Counted from the stretch's first letter, positions 17,251-26,020 are shown. The stretch: 64,000 nt of DNA from Pedobacter sp. Leaf250 (GCF_920984735.1 NZ_CAKLBU010000019.1:1-64000), one strand, 5' to 3'. Notes: generated from the sequence alone by a model not told the origin. Program-made: numbers and translations.

Positions 17251-18303
17251 GTGAAAAAAATTCTAATCACTGGTGGGGCAGGCTTTATTGGCTCTCACGT
17301 AGTCCGCCGCTTCGTAAATAATTATCCTAATTACGAAATTGTTAACCTTGATGCCTTAACTTATGCTGGCAATTTGGCCAATTTAACTGATATCGAGAAC
17401 AAACCAAATTATAAATTTGTTAAGGTTGATATTACTGATGCGGTTGCAATTTTGAATTTGTTTAAGGCGGAAAATTTTGATGCTGTAATTCATCTTGCTG
17501 CAGAAAGTCATGTTGATCGTTCGATTGCAGACCCTACGGCATTTGTGATGACCAATGTAATTGGAACCGTAAATTTACTCAATTCAGCTCGCGAATATTG
17601 GAAAGGTGATTATAATAAAAAACGCTTTTACCATATAAGTACCGATGAAGTTTATGGTGCACTTGGCGAGGAAGGTATGTTTACAGAAACTACTTCTTAT
17701 GATCCTCATAGTCCATACTCTGCTTCAAAAGCAAGTTCTGATCATTTCGTAAGGGCATATCATGATACCTATGGTATGGATTGTGTGATCTCGAACTGTT
17801 CTAACAATTATGGCTCACATCACTTTCCTGAAAAATTGATTCCATTAGCCATTAATAATATCAAAAATAATAAACCTGTACCTGTTTATGGAAAGGGCGA
17901 AAATGTTCGCGATTGGTTATGGGTTGAGGATCATGCCCGTGCTATTGATGTAATTTTCCACAATTCGAAAACTGGTGATACCTATAACATTGGTGGCCAC
18001 AATGAGTGGAAGAATATTGATCTGATCAATCTGTTATGCAACATCATGGACAAAAAGCTGGGACGTGAAACTGGTGAATCGGCAAAACTGATCACCTATG
18101 TTACTGATCGTGCTGGTCATGATTTACGCTATGCGATCGATTCCTCCAAATTACAGAATCAATTGGATTGGGTGCCTAGTTTACAATTTGAGGAAGGCTT
18201 AGCCAAAACAGTTGATTGGTATCTTCAAAATGAAGATTGGTTAAGCAATGTCACTTCAGGTAATTATCAATCTTATTACGATAAACAATACAGCAATAAA
18301 TAA
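17251..18303 (+). CDS. rfbB: dTDP-glucose 4,6-dehydratase
   Basis: 350 aa, extended SDR. It converts dTDP-glucose to dTDP-4-keto-6-deoxyglucose, step 2 of dTDP-L-rhamnose synthesis. Seen: NAD loop GGAGFIGSH (residues 7-15), the catalytic STDEVYG (about 130-136, with the family TDE triad) and YSASKASSDH (about 157-166, Tyr/Lys pair), and the NCSNNYG substrate region. The start codon is GTG; no better ATG exists upstream. It is first of the tight order rfbB-rfbC-rfbD-rfbA. Confidence 0.96.
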   Translation: MKKILITGGAGFIGSHVVRRFVNNYPNYEIVNLDALTYAGNLANLTDIENKPNYKFVKVDITDAVAILNLFKAENFDAVIHLAAESHVDRSIADPTAFVMTNVIGTVNLLNSAREYWKGDYNKKRFYHISTDEVYGALGEEGMFTETTSYDPHSPYSASKASSDHFVRAYHDTYGMDCVISNCSNNYGSHHFPEKLIPLAINNIKNNKPVPVYGKGENVRDWLWVEDHARAIDVIFHNSKTGDTYNIGGHNEWKNIDLINLLCNIMDKKLGRETGESAKLITYVTDRAGHDLRYAIDSSKLQNQLDWVPSLQFEEGLAKTVDWYLQNEDWLSNVTSGNYQSYYDKQYSNK

Positions 18304-18851
18304 TGGAGATCGAGCAAACGGGTTTAAAAGATTGTATCATTATCAAACCACGAGTTTTTGATGATCCCCGTGGATATTTTTTCGAGAGTTTTAATAAAGA
18401 GACCTTTGAAGAAAAGACAGGATTTTCTGGCGATTTTATTCAAGACAATCAATCGTATTCATCTTATGGTGTGATCAGGGGTTTACATGCCCAAACAGGT
18501 GCCTTTGCTCAAGCTAAATTGGTTCGTGTAACCAAAGGTGAAGTTTTGGATGTTGCCGTTGATGCCCGTCCGGGTTCGCCTACTTATGGCAAACATGTAG
18601 CAGTTCGTTTGAGTGCAGAAAATAAACTGCAACTGTATATTCCCAGAGGTTTTGTACATGGTTTTTCAGTATTAAGTGAAACTGCTGAATTTCTTTATAA
18701 ATGTGATAACTTTTTCAATAAAGCATCCGAAACGGGTGTAATTTACAATGATGCTGATTTGAATATTGATTGGTTAGTTCCTGCTGGTCAGGCATCAGTT
18801 TCTGATAAAGATCTTTTATTAAAACCTTTCGCTGAATTACATCATGGGTAA
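18303..18851 (+). CDS. rfbC: dTDP-4-dehydrorhamnose 3,5-epimerase
   Basis: 182 aa, cupin-fold RmlC. It epimerises C3 and C5 of dTDP-4-keto-6-deoxyglucose. Visible markers: DPRGYFFESFNKETFEEKTG, the catalytic region IRGLHAQ (His near residue 63, although the family usually has LHYQ and here it is LHAQ), and the YIPRGFVHGF segment near residues 116-125. The gene overlaps rfbB by one base and rfbD by eight. Confidence 0.95.
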   Translation: MEIEQTGLKDCIIIKPRVFDDPRGYFFESFNKETFEEKTGFSGDFIQDNQSYSSYGVIRGLHAQTGAFAQAKLVRVTKGEVLDVAVDARPGSPTYGKHVAVRLSAENKLQLYIPRGFVHGFSVLSETAEFLYKCDNFFNKASETGVIYNDADLNIDWLVPAGQASVSDKDLLLKPFAELHHG

Positions 18852-19725
18852 AACATTAATTATAGGTGCCGGCGGTCAGTTGGGGCAATGCCTCAAAACC
18901 GTAGCAGAGCGTAGAGGTATTTCTGATATTGTTTTTCCAGCAGAAGCAGATGCTAATATTTTAGACCAAACTGGTTTGAAATCTTTATTGAAAAAAGAAA
19001 AGCCTGCTTTTGTAATCAATTGCGCTGCATATACTGCTGTTGATAAGGCTGAAGATGAGTTAGAATTGGCGAAAGCAGTAAATGAAACCGGAGCAGCAAA
19101 CCTTGCCTTGGCTTGTGCATCCAATCAATCTACCTTAATTCATTTATCAACAGATTTTGTATTTGAAGGGAATGTGGTAAAGCTCCTGTTAGAAAGTGAT
19201 GATGCACAGCCGATCAATGTATACGGACAAACCAAATTGGATGGCGAAAAAGCTGTTGTTGCATTGTTGAAAGAATATTTTATTCTTCGTACCAGTTGGT
19301 TGTATTCAGAATATGCCAAAAACTTTGTAAAGACGATGTTGAAATTGGGTGCAGAGCGTGATGAATTGAATATCATCGCTGATCAGATAGGAACACCAAC
19401 TTATGCCATTGATCTCGCTAATGCAATATTTGATATTATTGAATCCGAATCAAAAGAATATGGTGTTTATCATTACAGCAATGAAGGCGTTACATCGTGG
19501 TTCGATTTTGCTAAAGCCATATTCGATATTAGTGGCACATCGGTAATGGCCAACCCTATTCCAGGCTCAGCCTATCCAACAAGAGCCATTCGTCCGGCAT
19601 TTTCAGTGATGGACAAATCAAAAATAAAAAATACATTTAATATTGATATTCCCTATTGGAGGGATAGTTTAATAAAATGTATTAATGAAATCAACAATAA
19701 TTCATTTAATGAAATACATAGATAA
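18844..19725 (+). CDS. rfbD: dTDP-4-dehydrorhamnose reductase
   Basis: 293 aa SDR-type reductase, the last step to dTDP-L-rhamnose (NAD(P)H-dependent reduction of the 4-keto group). Seen: GAGGQLGQ (residues 8-15), INCAAYTAVDKAE (about 59-71), LSTDFVFEG (about 101-109) and YGQTKLDGE (about 125-133, catalytic Tyr/Lys). Overlaps rfbC by eight bases. The 50-bp gap to rfbA contains a heptamer repeat. Confidence 0.95.
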   Translation: MGKTLIIGAGGQLGQCLKTVAERRGISDIVFPAEADANILDQTGLKSLLKKEKPAFVINCAAYTAVDKAEDELELAKAVNETGAANLALACASNQSTLIHLSTDFVFEGNVVKLLLESDDAQPINVYGQTKLDGEKAVVALLKEYFILRTSWLYSEYAKNFVKTMLKLGAERDELNIIADQIGTPTYAIDLANAIFDIIESESKEYGVYHYSNEGVTSWFDFAKAIFDISGTSVMANPIPGSAYPTRAIRPAFSVMDKSKIKNTFNIDIPYWRDSLIKCINEINNNSFNEIHR

Positions 19726-19743
19726 AAGATTTGTCGGCTTCAG

Positions 19744-19774
19744 TCTAAAATCTAAAATCTAAAATCTAAAATCT
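19744..19774 (+). repeat. tandem heptamer repeat TCTAAAA in front of rfbA
   Basis: Four perfect TCTAAAA units plus TCT, ending one base before the rfbA ATG at 19776. The array replaces the normal ribosome-binding region, so slippage would alter the distance or sequence just upstream of the start codon. Confidence 0.9.
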
Positions 19775-19775
19775 G

Positions 19776-20636
19776 ATGAAAGGTATAATATTAGCTGGTG
19801 GAAGTGGAACTCGCTTGCATCCTTTAACACTTGCTTGTAGCAAACAAATGATGCCGGTTTATGATAAGCCGATGATTTACTATCCATTATCAACATTAAT
19901 GTTGGCTGGCATAAAAGAAATCCTGATTATTTCCACACCTCACGATCTGCCAAATTTTGAAAAACTCTTAGGTGATGGAGCTTCATTGGGCTGTAAGTTC
20001 AGCTATGCTGTTCAGGTAGAACCAAATGGTTTGGCACAGGCCTTTGTTATTGGTGCAGACTTTATCGGCCATGATAAGGTAGCACTTGTTTTAGGAGATA
20101 ATATATTCCATGGCGATGGGATGGCAAAGCTTTTACAGGCCAGTTCTGATCCTGACGGTGGGGTTGTATTTGCTTATCAGGTTTCAGATCCAGAACGTTA
20201 TGGCGTAGTAGAATTTGATGAAAATAAAAAAGCAATTTCTATCGAAGAAAAACCTGTAACGCCTAAATCGGACTATGCCGTTCCTGGTTTATATTTTTAT
20301 GATAATGAAGTGGTAGAAATTGCCAAAAACATAAAACCATCGCCTCGTGGAGAATATGAAATTACAGATGTAAACCGTGTTTATTTAGAACGTGGTAAAT
20401 TAAAAGTTGGGGTATTAAGTCGTGGAACTGCCTGGTTAGATACAGGTACTTTTGCTTCCCTAATGCAAGCTGGAGAATTTGTTCAAATTATTGAAGAACG
20501 CCAGGGATTGAAAATTGGCTGTATAGAAGAAATTGCTTATCGTATGGGTTTCATCAATGGAGAACAGTTAACGGCAATAGCAACGCCGCTTGTAAAGAGC
20601 GGTTATGGCAGTTATCTGCTTAAATTGGTTAAATAA
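19776..20636 (+). CDS. rfbA: glucose-1-phosphate thymidylyltransferase
   Basis: 286 aa nucleotidyltransferase making dTDP-glucose from dTTP and glucose-1-phosphate, the entry step of the rhamnose pathway. Motifs: [16 protein letters not shown] (residues 3-18, nucleotide loop), [16 protein letters not shown] (about 25-40), [12 protein letters not shown] (about 107-118, Asp metal ligand) and [10 protein letters not shown] near 157-166. It lies last in the rfb operon, preceded directly by a heptamer repeat. Confidence 0.96.
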   Translation: MKGIILAGGSGTRLHPLTLACSKQMMPVYDKPMIYYPLSTLMLAGIKEILIISTPHDLPNFEKLLGDGASLGCKFSYAVQVEPNGLAQAFVIGADFIGHDKVALVLGDNIFHGDGMAKLLQASSDPDGGVVFAYQVSDPERYGVVEFDENKKAISIEEKPVTPKSDYAVPGLYFYDNEVVEIAKNIKPSPRGEYEITDVNRVYLERGKLKVGVLSRGTAWLDTGTFASLMQAGEFVQIIEERQGLKIGCIEEIAYRMGFINGEQLTAIATPLVKSGYGSYLLKLVK

Positions 20637-20699
20637 ATACAACGATACATTAAGGTTTGCATACTCTTAAGATGTGACAATAGAATTTGCAATTATAGC

Positions 20700-20732
20700 G
20701 ACTAATCTTAAAAATTTTATTTAGGATTAGTC
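20700..20732. terminator. possible bidirectional terminator between rfbA and the histidine kinase
   Basis: GACTAATC (20700-20707) pairs with GATTAGTC (20725-20732) across a 17-nt A/T-rich loop. It lies between two convergent genes. There is no long T run, so support is modest. Confidence 0.4.
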
Positions 20733-20801
20733 TGCTCTTCAAAATTTAATTATGAGTCATATCGATACGGATAGCACAGGTCGAAGTATTTTTAATATTA
20801 T

Positions 20802-21584
20802 TTAACCAATCACGAAGTCTGCTTTTAATGGAATTTTTACACTAATCATGGTGCCCTTATATTGTTCGATGGTTATTGTGCCGTTGATCCGTTCTGCCCT
20901 GTTTCGAATATTTTCCAGTCCCATTCCCTTTCCTGTGTTCTGCTTAAAATCAAATCCTATACCATTATCCTTTACAGTAATAATCATGTCATTGGCATTA
21001 AAATAAATGGTGAGTTTAAACTTAGATGCTTTTGAGTGTTTTAGCGCATTATGCGCTATTTCTTTAATAAGCAGGTAACACTCTCTTTTTCCTTGGTTAT
21101 CAATTTTAGTTTCGGGGATATTTTGTTCTATCTCGGATTGAAAATAGATTTTACTGTGCTTAAATAATTGACGCACTTGATCTTCAATAAAATAAACTAA
21201 GCTTTCTAAATGGTCGTTTTCCGAATTTGTGCTCCATATAATCTCATTTATTTTTTGAGAAATTTCATCTATCATTCCTTTTAAAATTTGAATTTCTTTG
21301 ACATCTGATTTAGATTTACTTGCATGTTCTGCATATAATTTAATAGCTGTTAAGCCTGATCCTATTTCATCATGAATCTCGCTACTGATTCTTTCACGCT
21401 CCAGATTGATCAAATTACGCTGATTTCGAAGGTTTTTCTTGTAAAGGTTTGAACTAAAATAAAATTGAATGGTCAAATAAATGAACAAAATGAACAGAAT
21501 TATAACTAAAAAAATAGAGTAAATATTGATTTCGTATAAAGCGGTGTAGGCTAGATTCATAATAAGTATATGTAAGTCAATCAA
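20802..21584 (-). CDS. HisKA_3-type sensor histidine kinase (NarL/LuxR partner class)
   Basis: 260 aa. One N-terminal membrane span (about residues 18-43) with almost no periplasmic part is followed by a HisKA_3 dimerisation domain whose phospho-acceptor is His in ISSEIHDEIGSGL (about residues 72-84). A HATPase domain shows IAHNALKHSKAS (N box, about 172-183), VKDNGIGFDF (G1, about 199-208) and GMGLENIRNRAE (G2, about 217-228). With no sensor domain it probably reads a membrane or partner-protein signal. It is divergent from the NarL-type regulator at 21946, the obvious partner. Confidence 0.9.
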   Translation of the reverse strand: MIDLHILIMNLAYTALYEINIYSIFLVIILFILFIYLTIQFYFSSNLYKKNLRNQRNLINLERERISSEIHDEIGSGLTAIKLYAEHASKSKSDVKEIQILKGMIDEISQKINEIIWSTNSENDHLESLVYFIEDQVRQLFKHSKIYFQSEIEQNIPETKIDNQGKRECYLLIKEIAHNALKHSKASKFKLTIYFNANDMIITVKDNGIGFDFKQNTGKGMGLENIRNRAERINGTITIEQYKGTMISVKIPLKADFVIG

Positions 21585-21945
21585 CTAAATTGAACAAAAT
21601 AATAAAATATTGTAGTATTAATAATGCGAATACAAACTGTAAATTTACTATTTTGTAGTAGTATTTATGTAATTTTTTGTAAGTATTCACATGATAAAAA
21701 AGTAGTACACTAAATTATAAAATGTTGATTTAAAAGTACCTAAGTAAACCTTGACGGTGAATAATTATTGTATATTTTTGCGTTAGTTTATTATTACGAT
21801 AATGAATTTTTGTCGCCCCTATATTTTTTTTTCGTTATTTTTAGAAAATGTTATAATCTGTCTTATAAGATTTTAAATGTTCATGGTAATGAAGATTTTT
21901 TAACGTCGGTGGCTTAGGAATATAAAAATTAAAATAGCTAACTGT
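21585..21945. other. divergent regulatory region between kinase and regulator genes
   Basis: 361 bp, very AT-rich. It holds a good plus-strand promoter at 21751-21780 and leaves a leader of about 160 nt before the regulator. That leader contains a 24-codon open frame from ATG 21802. For the kinase only a weak minus-strand -7-like TTATTTTG is seen near its start. Confidence 0.5.
21751..21780 (+). promoter_or_regulatory. promoter of the NarL-type response regulator
   Basis: TTG (21751-21753), a 19-bp spacer and TATTTTTG (21773-21780). This lacks the GGGCTATTG extension seen upstream of the polysaccharide genes. Confidence 0.6.
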
Positions 21946-22581
21946 ATGATTTCGATTTCAATAATTGAAGATCACGATTATTATCGTGCCAGTCTGGTAA
22001 ATGCCATCAAGGAAAATGATTCTTTCCAAATCAAAGGTATTTATGCTACGGCAGAAGAGGCAATAGAATGCCTACCAGGAAATACTCCCGACATTGTTAT
22101 TGTTGATATTAAGCTTAAAAATAAATCAGGCATTGATGTTATTTTGGAAACTAGAAACAATCATTTAAACACACAGTTTTTAATGTGCACTGGTTTTCAA
22201 AATGATGAAAAAATATTTAGTGCACTTAAGGCAGGTGCTGCAGGGTACATAATTAAAGGGTCTACCACTGCTGAAATCCATGATGCATTGATTGATTTAT
22301 ATGAAGGAGGTTCTCCCATGAGCCCATTCATCGCTCGTAAAGTTATTGGCTTGCTTCAAAATAAAGATGCTTGCAATAAAAAAGTTGACTTGGGTTTGAG
22401 TGTAAGGGAATTGGAAGTATTATCACTTTTAAGTAAAGGTCTGTTGTATAAAGAAATTTCGGATCAACTTTTTATCAGTCCAAATACAGTTAAAAATCAT
22501 TGTAAAAATATATATAGGAGATTGCATGTTCAAAATAAAATTGAAGCGTTAAATAAATTTAAAGAATATAACTATAATTAA
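21946..22581 (+). CDS. NarL/FixJ-type response regulator
   Basis: 211 aa. The receiver domain (residues 1-120) is intact: EDHD acidic pair at about 8-11, phospho-acceptor Asp in DIVIVDIKLKNKSG (about residue 55), a conserved Thr/Ser region and the Lys of GYIIKGS (about 103). The LuxR-type helix-turn-helix (about 148-205) reads LSVRELEVLSLLSKGLLYKEISDQLFISPNTVKNH. It is predicted to be phosphorylated by the divergently encoded HisKA_3 kinase and then to bind DNA. Position at the entry of the EPS locus makes it the best local candidate for EPS control, which is an inference. Confidence 0.92.
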   Translation: MISISIIEDHDYYRASLVNAIKENDSFQIKGIYATAEEAIECLPGNTPDIVIVDIKLKNKSGIDVILETRNNHLNTQFLMCTGFQNDEKIFSALKAGAAGYIIKGSTTAEIHDALIDLYEGGSPMSPFIARKVIGLLQNKDACNKKVDLGLSVRELEVLSLLSKGLLYKEISDQLFISPNTVKNHCKNIYRRLHVQNKIEALNKFKEYNYN

Positions 22582-22602
22582 TATGCATTTTTTCATCATT
22601 TA

Positions 22603-22610
22603 TACTTTTG
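22603..22610 (+). promoter_or_regulatory. putative -7 box upstream of the small hypothetical gene
   Basis: TACTTTTG matches TAnnTTTG, lying about 170 bp before ATG 22782. No matching TTG at -33. Confidence 0.3.
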
Positions 22611-22781
22611 ATCATTGCGACCGTGCAGAATGCTACTCTTAAAAATGGCAAGTATCTATCAAGCTAGCAAATATTTGGTATAAATATTGTGAATGGTATT
22701 GTATCTTTCCTTATTCGAAAACAGCTTGTTAGTAAATGCCGACAGTCTTCGTTATTAGGAACTTTACTTAAGTGTTTTATT

Positions 22782-22976
22782 ATGATTCAATTAGATTTCT
22801 ATACTTGCGTAATTAAATTAAATAGAATACAAGTTGGTGATGAAATAATTGATGAATATGAATCTAAAGGTCGTGTTGTTAAAATCATAAAGAACATCAA
22901 GATTAAAGGTGTAACAGAATTTATCTTCCTATTAGATAATAAACAAACCATTTTTGTTCTCGGTGAGGCTGTTTAG
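22782..22976 (+). CDS. small hypothetical protein (64 aa)
   Basis: I do not recognise it. The frame is open from 22689, but the first ~31 residues are low-quality (basic, cysteine-containing), so I prefer ATG 22782. The product then reads as a compact alpha/beta or small beta-barrel protein with IQVGDEIIDEYESKGRVVKI and a hydrophobic C-terminus. No signal peptide. It stands between the regulator and the glycoside hydrolase. Confidence 0.5.
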   Translation: MIQLDFYTCVIKLNRIQVGDEIIDEYESKGRVVKIIKNIKIKGVTEFIFLLDNKQTIFVLGEAV

Positions 22977-22996
22977 TAGCTAAATCTTTTTAGAAA

Positions 22997-23030
22997 TTTG
23001 TTAATAAGACGATCAAATTTGCTATTTTAG
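22997..23030 (+). promoter_or_regulatory. putative promoter of the glycoside-hydrolase gene
   Basis: TTTG (22997-23000), 22-bp spacer, TATTTTAG (23023-23030). The predicted start is just before ATG 23047, giving a very short leader. Confidence 0.4.
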
Positions 23031-23046
23031 ACGCAAATCTCCCGAA

Positions 23047-24639
23047 ATGTTTAAATCTGTTCTAATTATTACCTGTTTATCTACAGTGGTTATATCAAAT
23101 TCCTGTAAAAGATCAATCGCTGTAGAAGATCAGTCGCTGAATTGGGTTAGATCATCAAATCTTCCCAGCACCGGTATTGCGTTTAAAGAATATTTAGGTG
23201 TCAATGCTTTTGAATGGGATGTATCTTCAGACGTTGCACACGAGCGAATAGATCAGGCAAAAATAAAAACAGTTAAGGCATTTGGCGGGATAAGACATTA
23301 TTTAGATTGGGAAAGAATTGAATTAAAAGATGGTGTGTTTTCATTTAGTCCGGCACACAATGGAGGTTGGGACTATGATGCTATTTATGCTGAAATGAAA
23401 AAAGCTGGTAAATATGTTTTAATAGATCTTAAAACATGCCCAAGTTGGTTACTTTCTTCATATCCAGCAAACCAAAGAGATCCAGAAAATGTACCTGCTC
23501 CTTACGGTTTAGATAGGAGCAAACCAGAAAGCTATATCAAACAGGCGAGGGTTGGCTTTCAGTTGGCTGCTAGGTATGGATCAAATACTAAAGTCGATAC
23601 TACTTTACTCTTAATTGATCCAACTCTTCGTTGGAGAGACGATACTAGAAATATTAAAAAGGTTGGTTTAAATTTAGTAAAATATATAGAATGTGATAAT
23701 GAACGGGATAAGTGGTGGAAGGGTGATTTAGCAAAACAATCTCCTGAGGAATATGCCGCTAACCTATCAGCCTTTTATGATGGTCATTTAGGTAAGTTGG
23801 GTAAAGGTATAGGCATTAAAAATGCCGATCCGAACATGATCGTGGTAATGGGCGGTTTGGCAGAGGCTAACCCAGGCTTTGTTGAGAAAATGATCAACTG
23901 GTGCGCCGCTAATCGTGGAAAAAAACCTAATGGTGAAATTAATCTATGTTTTGATGTAATCAACTATCATCTCTATTCTAATGATGCTTTTAAAAATAGT
24001 GGTAATGCAACCAAAGGAATGGCTCCTGAGCTTTCCAATCTAAAATCAGTAGCCAATCAATTTTCAGCTATGGCTAAAAAATCTGCAGCAAATATTCCAG
24101 TTTGGGTAACTGAAACTGGCTATGATATAGGAGAACATACGCCTCAACGCGCTATCAAAATCGGAAATAAAAGTTCCTTAATAACACAAGCAGACTGGAA
24201 TTTACGTACATCCTTACTTTATGCACGAACGGGAATTTCTAAATGTATTTTTTATATGTTAGATAATGTTGACGTAAATAGTTGGACGCAGTATTCCTCA
24301 TCAGGTTTTATCAATCCAGACCGTACCAAGCGGCCGTCTGCTGATTACATATTACAAAGCAATAAGTTATTAGGAGAGTATCACTATCAATCTTCACTTA
24401 AAAGTGATCCTATTGTAGATGTTTATGCTTTAAATGATAAAAAGATGTATGTACTTACTATTCCAGATGAAATTGGTCGTACTGCAGGTTACAATTTGAA
24501 TTTAGGCTCAGCAAAACAAGCTGTCATATATACACTTGCAGTTGGTCAAACTCAAATGAATAGTAGAATTGTTGATACCAAAAATGGGATCATACAACTT
24601 GAGGTTACTGAAACACCGATTTTCGTAGAAGCTAAATAA
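23047..24639 (+). CDS. clan GH-A-like secreted glycoside hydrolase (TIM barrel)
   Basis: 530 aa. The N-terminus looks like a lipoprotein or secretion signal (hydrophobic residues 4-18, then SNSC with Cys20, a non-canonical lipobox). The TIM-barrel body shows the clan GH-A marks: ECDNERDKWW near residue 218 (NE, acid/base Glu) and VWVTETGYD near residue 354 (nucleophile Glu). A beta-sandwich-like tail follows from about residue 450. The family could be GH39-, GH5- or GH42-related; I cannot decide. Lying inside an EPS locus, it may trim or degrade the polymer made here. Confidence 0.75.
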   Translation: MFKSVLIITCLSTVVISNSCKRSIAVEDQSLNWVRSSNLPSTGIAFKEYLGVNAFEWDVSSDVAHERIDQAKIKTVKAFGGIRHYLDWERIELKDGVFSFSPAHNGGWDYDAIYAEMKKAGKYVLIDLKTCPSWLLSSYPANQRDPENVPAPYGLDRSKPESYIKQARVGFQLAARYGSNTKVDTTLLLIDPTLRWRDDTRNIKKVGLNLVKYIECDNERDKWWKGDLAKQSPEEYAANLSAFYDGHLGKLGKGIGIKNADPNMIVVMGGLAEANPGFVEKMINWCAANRGKKPNGEINLCFDVINYHLYSNDAFKNSGNATKGMAPELSNLKSVANQFSAMAKKSAANIPVWVTETGYDIGEHTPQRAIKIGNKSSLITQADWNLRTSLLYARTGISKCIFYMLDNVDVNSWTQYSSSGFINPDRTKRPSADYILQSNKLLGEYHYQSSLKSDPIVDVYALNDKKMYVLTIPDEIGRTAGYNLNLGSAKQAVIYTLAVGQTQMNSRIVDTKNGIIQLEVTETPIFVEAK

Positions 24640-24687
24640 ACTATAAATTTCTGTATAGTATATTCAAACACCGCATTATTTGGTATT

Positions 24688-24727
24688 TAAGGGCTATTGA
24701 AAACCCTTTTTGCAAATTCTATTTTTG
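24688..24727 (+). promoter_or_regulatory. EPS promoter element A (acetyltransferase gene)
   Basis: TTAAGGGCTATTG (24687-24699), exactly 20 bp, then TATTTTTG (24720-24727), a perfect -7 box. The TTG of the motif sits where the -33 element belongs. AAGGG...CCCTT also forms a 5-bp stem followed by T residues, so a weak terminator for the upstream gene may overlap. Confidence 0.65.
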
Positions 24728-24805
24728 TATATGATTTAAATCATCTTCGCAAGGTACTGCGTTTGGTAGTAATCATTTCAATATATATGATTTACAAAAA
24801 AAATA

Positions 24806-25348
24806 ATGTGGTTAGATAATCGGCTCATTTTTAAGGCTGGTATATTTCAAGATTGGCAGGAGAATAGAGGAAATTTTAAATCGAGGATGATTATGATTTT
24901 GTTCAGAATATCATCATTGGTTTATCAGCATCAAATCTTGAGGTATATATTCTTTTGGTATTTGCTCCTCTATAAATTTCTAATTGGATGGGTATTTAAC
25001 ATTGGTCTGAATTCGGGTGCAAGAATTGGCAAGGGGCTTAAGATACAATATGGTTTTGGAACCGTCATTGGAAGCAAAACTATTATCGGTGAGAATTGTA
25101 ACCTGAGACAATTAACCAACATCAGCTGTAAAATAACAGAAACGGGCACATGTAGTGCTGCACCAGTTATTGGTAATAATGTAGATATCGGTGTTAATGT
25201 TGTAATTATAGGTGATATTAAAATTGGTAATAATGTAATTATCGGAGCAGGGTCTGTAATCACTAAAGATGTGGAAGATAATTCGGTAATGGTTGGTAAC
25301 CCAGCCACTTTATTAAAAAAAAAATACATTTTCCCTGATCACATTTGA
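24806..25348 (+). CDS. hexapeptide-repeat O-acetyltransferase (serine acetyltransferase-like)
   Basis: 180 aa. A helical, partly hydrophobic N-terminal region (residues 1-65) is followed by left-handed beta-helix hexapeptides (about 70-165), including IGKGLKIQYG, IGNNVDIGVNVVIIGDIKIGNNVIIGAGSVITKDV, and the family ending VMVGNPATLL. The fold and the CysE-like layout predict acetyl-CoA-dependent O-acetylation, here most likely of the polysaccharide or a precursor rather than of serine, given the location. It is monocistronic, driven by EPS element A. Confidence 0.82.
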   Translation: MWLDNRLIFKAGIFQDWQENRGNFKSRMIMILFRISSLVYQHQILRYIFFWYLLLYKFLIGWVFNIGLNSGARIGKGLKIQYGFGTVIGSKTIIGENCNLRQLTNISCKITETGTCSAAPVIGNNVDIGVNVVIIGDIKIGNNVIIGAGSVITKDVEDNSVMVGNPATLLKKKYIFPDHI

Positions 25349-25498
25349 TCTTAAAATCGATCTTGTTATAATCGGATTCAGCTTTCCGGTTCATTCTGAG
25401 TTTCGACGATATCTCTTCATTTTATAGTTTCTCATTTTGTAATTAATATGCTCATTATTAGGGCTTTTTATTTCTTTTTTTACCTCATTTTACAATAT

Positions 25499-25545
25499 TA
25501 GCCCTATTGGGCTATTGTCCAAAATCGTCCTTAACCGCAACTTTA
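25499..25545 (+). promoter_or_regulatory. EPS promoter element B (main plus-strand operon) with inverted half-site
   Basis: GGGCTATTG (25509-25517), 20 bp, then CAACTTTA (25538-25545), a poor -7 box in the correct register. The upstream TAGCCC (25499-25504) mirrors GGGCTA (25509-25514) across TATT, and CTATTG is directly repeated 8 bp apart. It precedes the ten-gene operon starting at 25616. The rest of the 267-bp gap shows no gene. Confidence 0.55.
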
Positions 25546-25615
25546 CACAGGTTGAAAATTACTAAAGGTTGCTAATCTATAAACCAGTTAATTTTAATTT
25601 TTAAGCATTCATTTT

Positions 25616-26020
25616 ATGAAAAAACTATTATTAAAAAGTTTTAGGAAAAGTATAAGCAAGAAACACATACTAATTGTGGATGGCGGCTTAAATCTAGGCA
25701 AATTACTTCATTTTATTTTGGCCTCTGAATATCATTTAACCATCAAAACAAATGGTATTGAAGCCTTAAGTTGGCTTGAAGAAGGTAATGATCCGGACTT
25801 GGTCATATCAAGTTTGAGAATGCCTTATTTTGATGGAAGTTTGTTTATACAAATTCTAAAGCTAAGCGGTCTGTATAGAAATACACCTGTAATGCTATTG
25901 TCAGGAGAAGAAAACCTGGAAGAGAAAGTAAAGAACATGACTTTTAAGGTAGATAGTTATATGGAAAAGCCATTTAATCCTACTAAATTAAAAAGCCAAA
26001 TTAACACTCTAATTGCCTAA
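25616..26020 (+). CDS. stand-alone pseudo-receiver (CheY-like, non-phosphorylatable)
   Basis: 134 aa, receiver fold from residue 17. The acidic pair after HILIV is DG instead of DD/DE, and the phospho-acceptor position in PDLVISSLRMPYFDG (about residue 62-63) is Ser instead of Asp. The C-terminal Lys of MEKPF (about 116) is kept. This protein therefore probably cannot be phosphorylated in the usual way and may act by protein-protein contact. Its stop codon overlaps the ATG of the sugar-transferase gene by one base, and that protein carries a second receiver-like domain, suggesting the two interact. Confidence 0.8.
   Translation: MKKLLLKSFRKSISKKHILIVDGGLNLGKLLHFILASEYHLTIKTNGIEALSWLEEGNDPDLVISSLRMPYFDGSLFIQILKLSGLYRNTPVMLLSGEENLEEKVKNMTFKVDSYMEKPFNPTKLKSQINTLIA

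Noticed and set aside
24688-24712. Reading element A only as a terminator (AAGGG...CCCTT plus T run)
   Set aside because: The stem is just 5 bp, and the same core recurs at B, C and D without such a stem but with the same 20-bp register to a -7 box, so a promoter role explains more.
24691-25517. Sigma54-type promoter reading of the GGGCTATTG element
   Set aside because: The GG-N10-GC spacing of sigma54 sites is not found in any of the copies.
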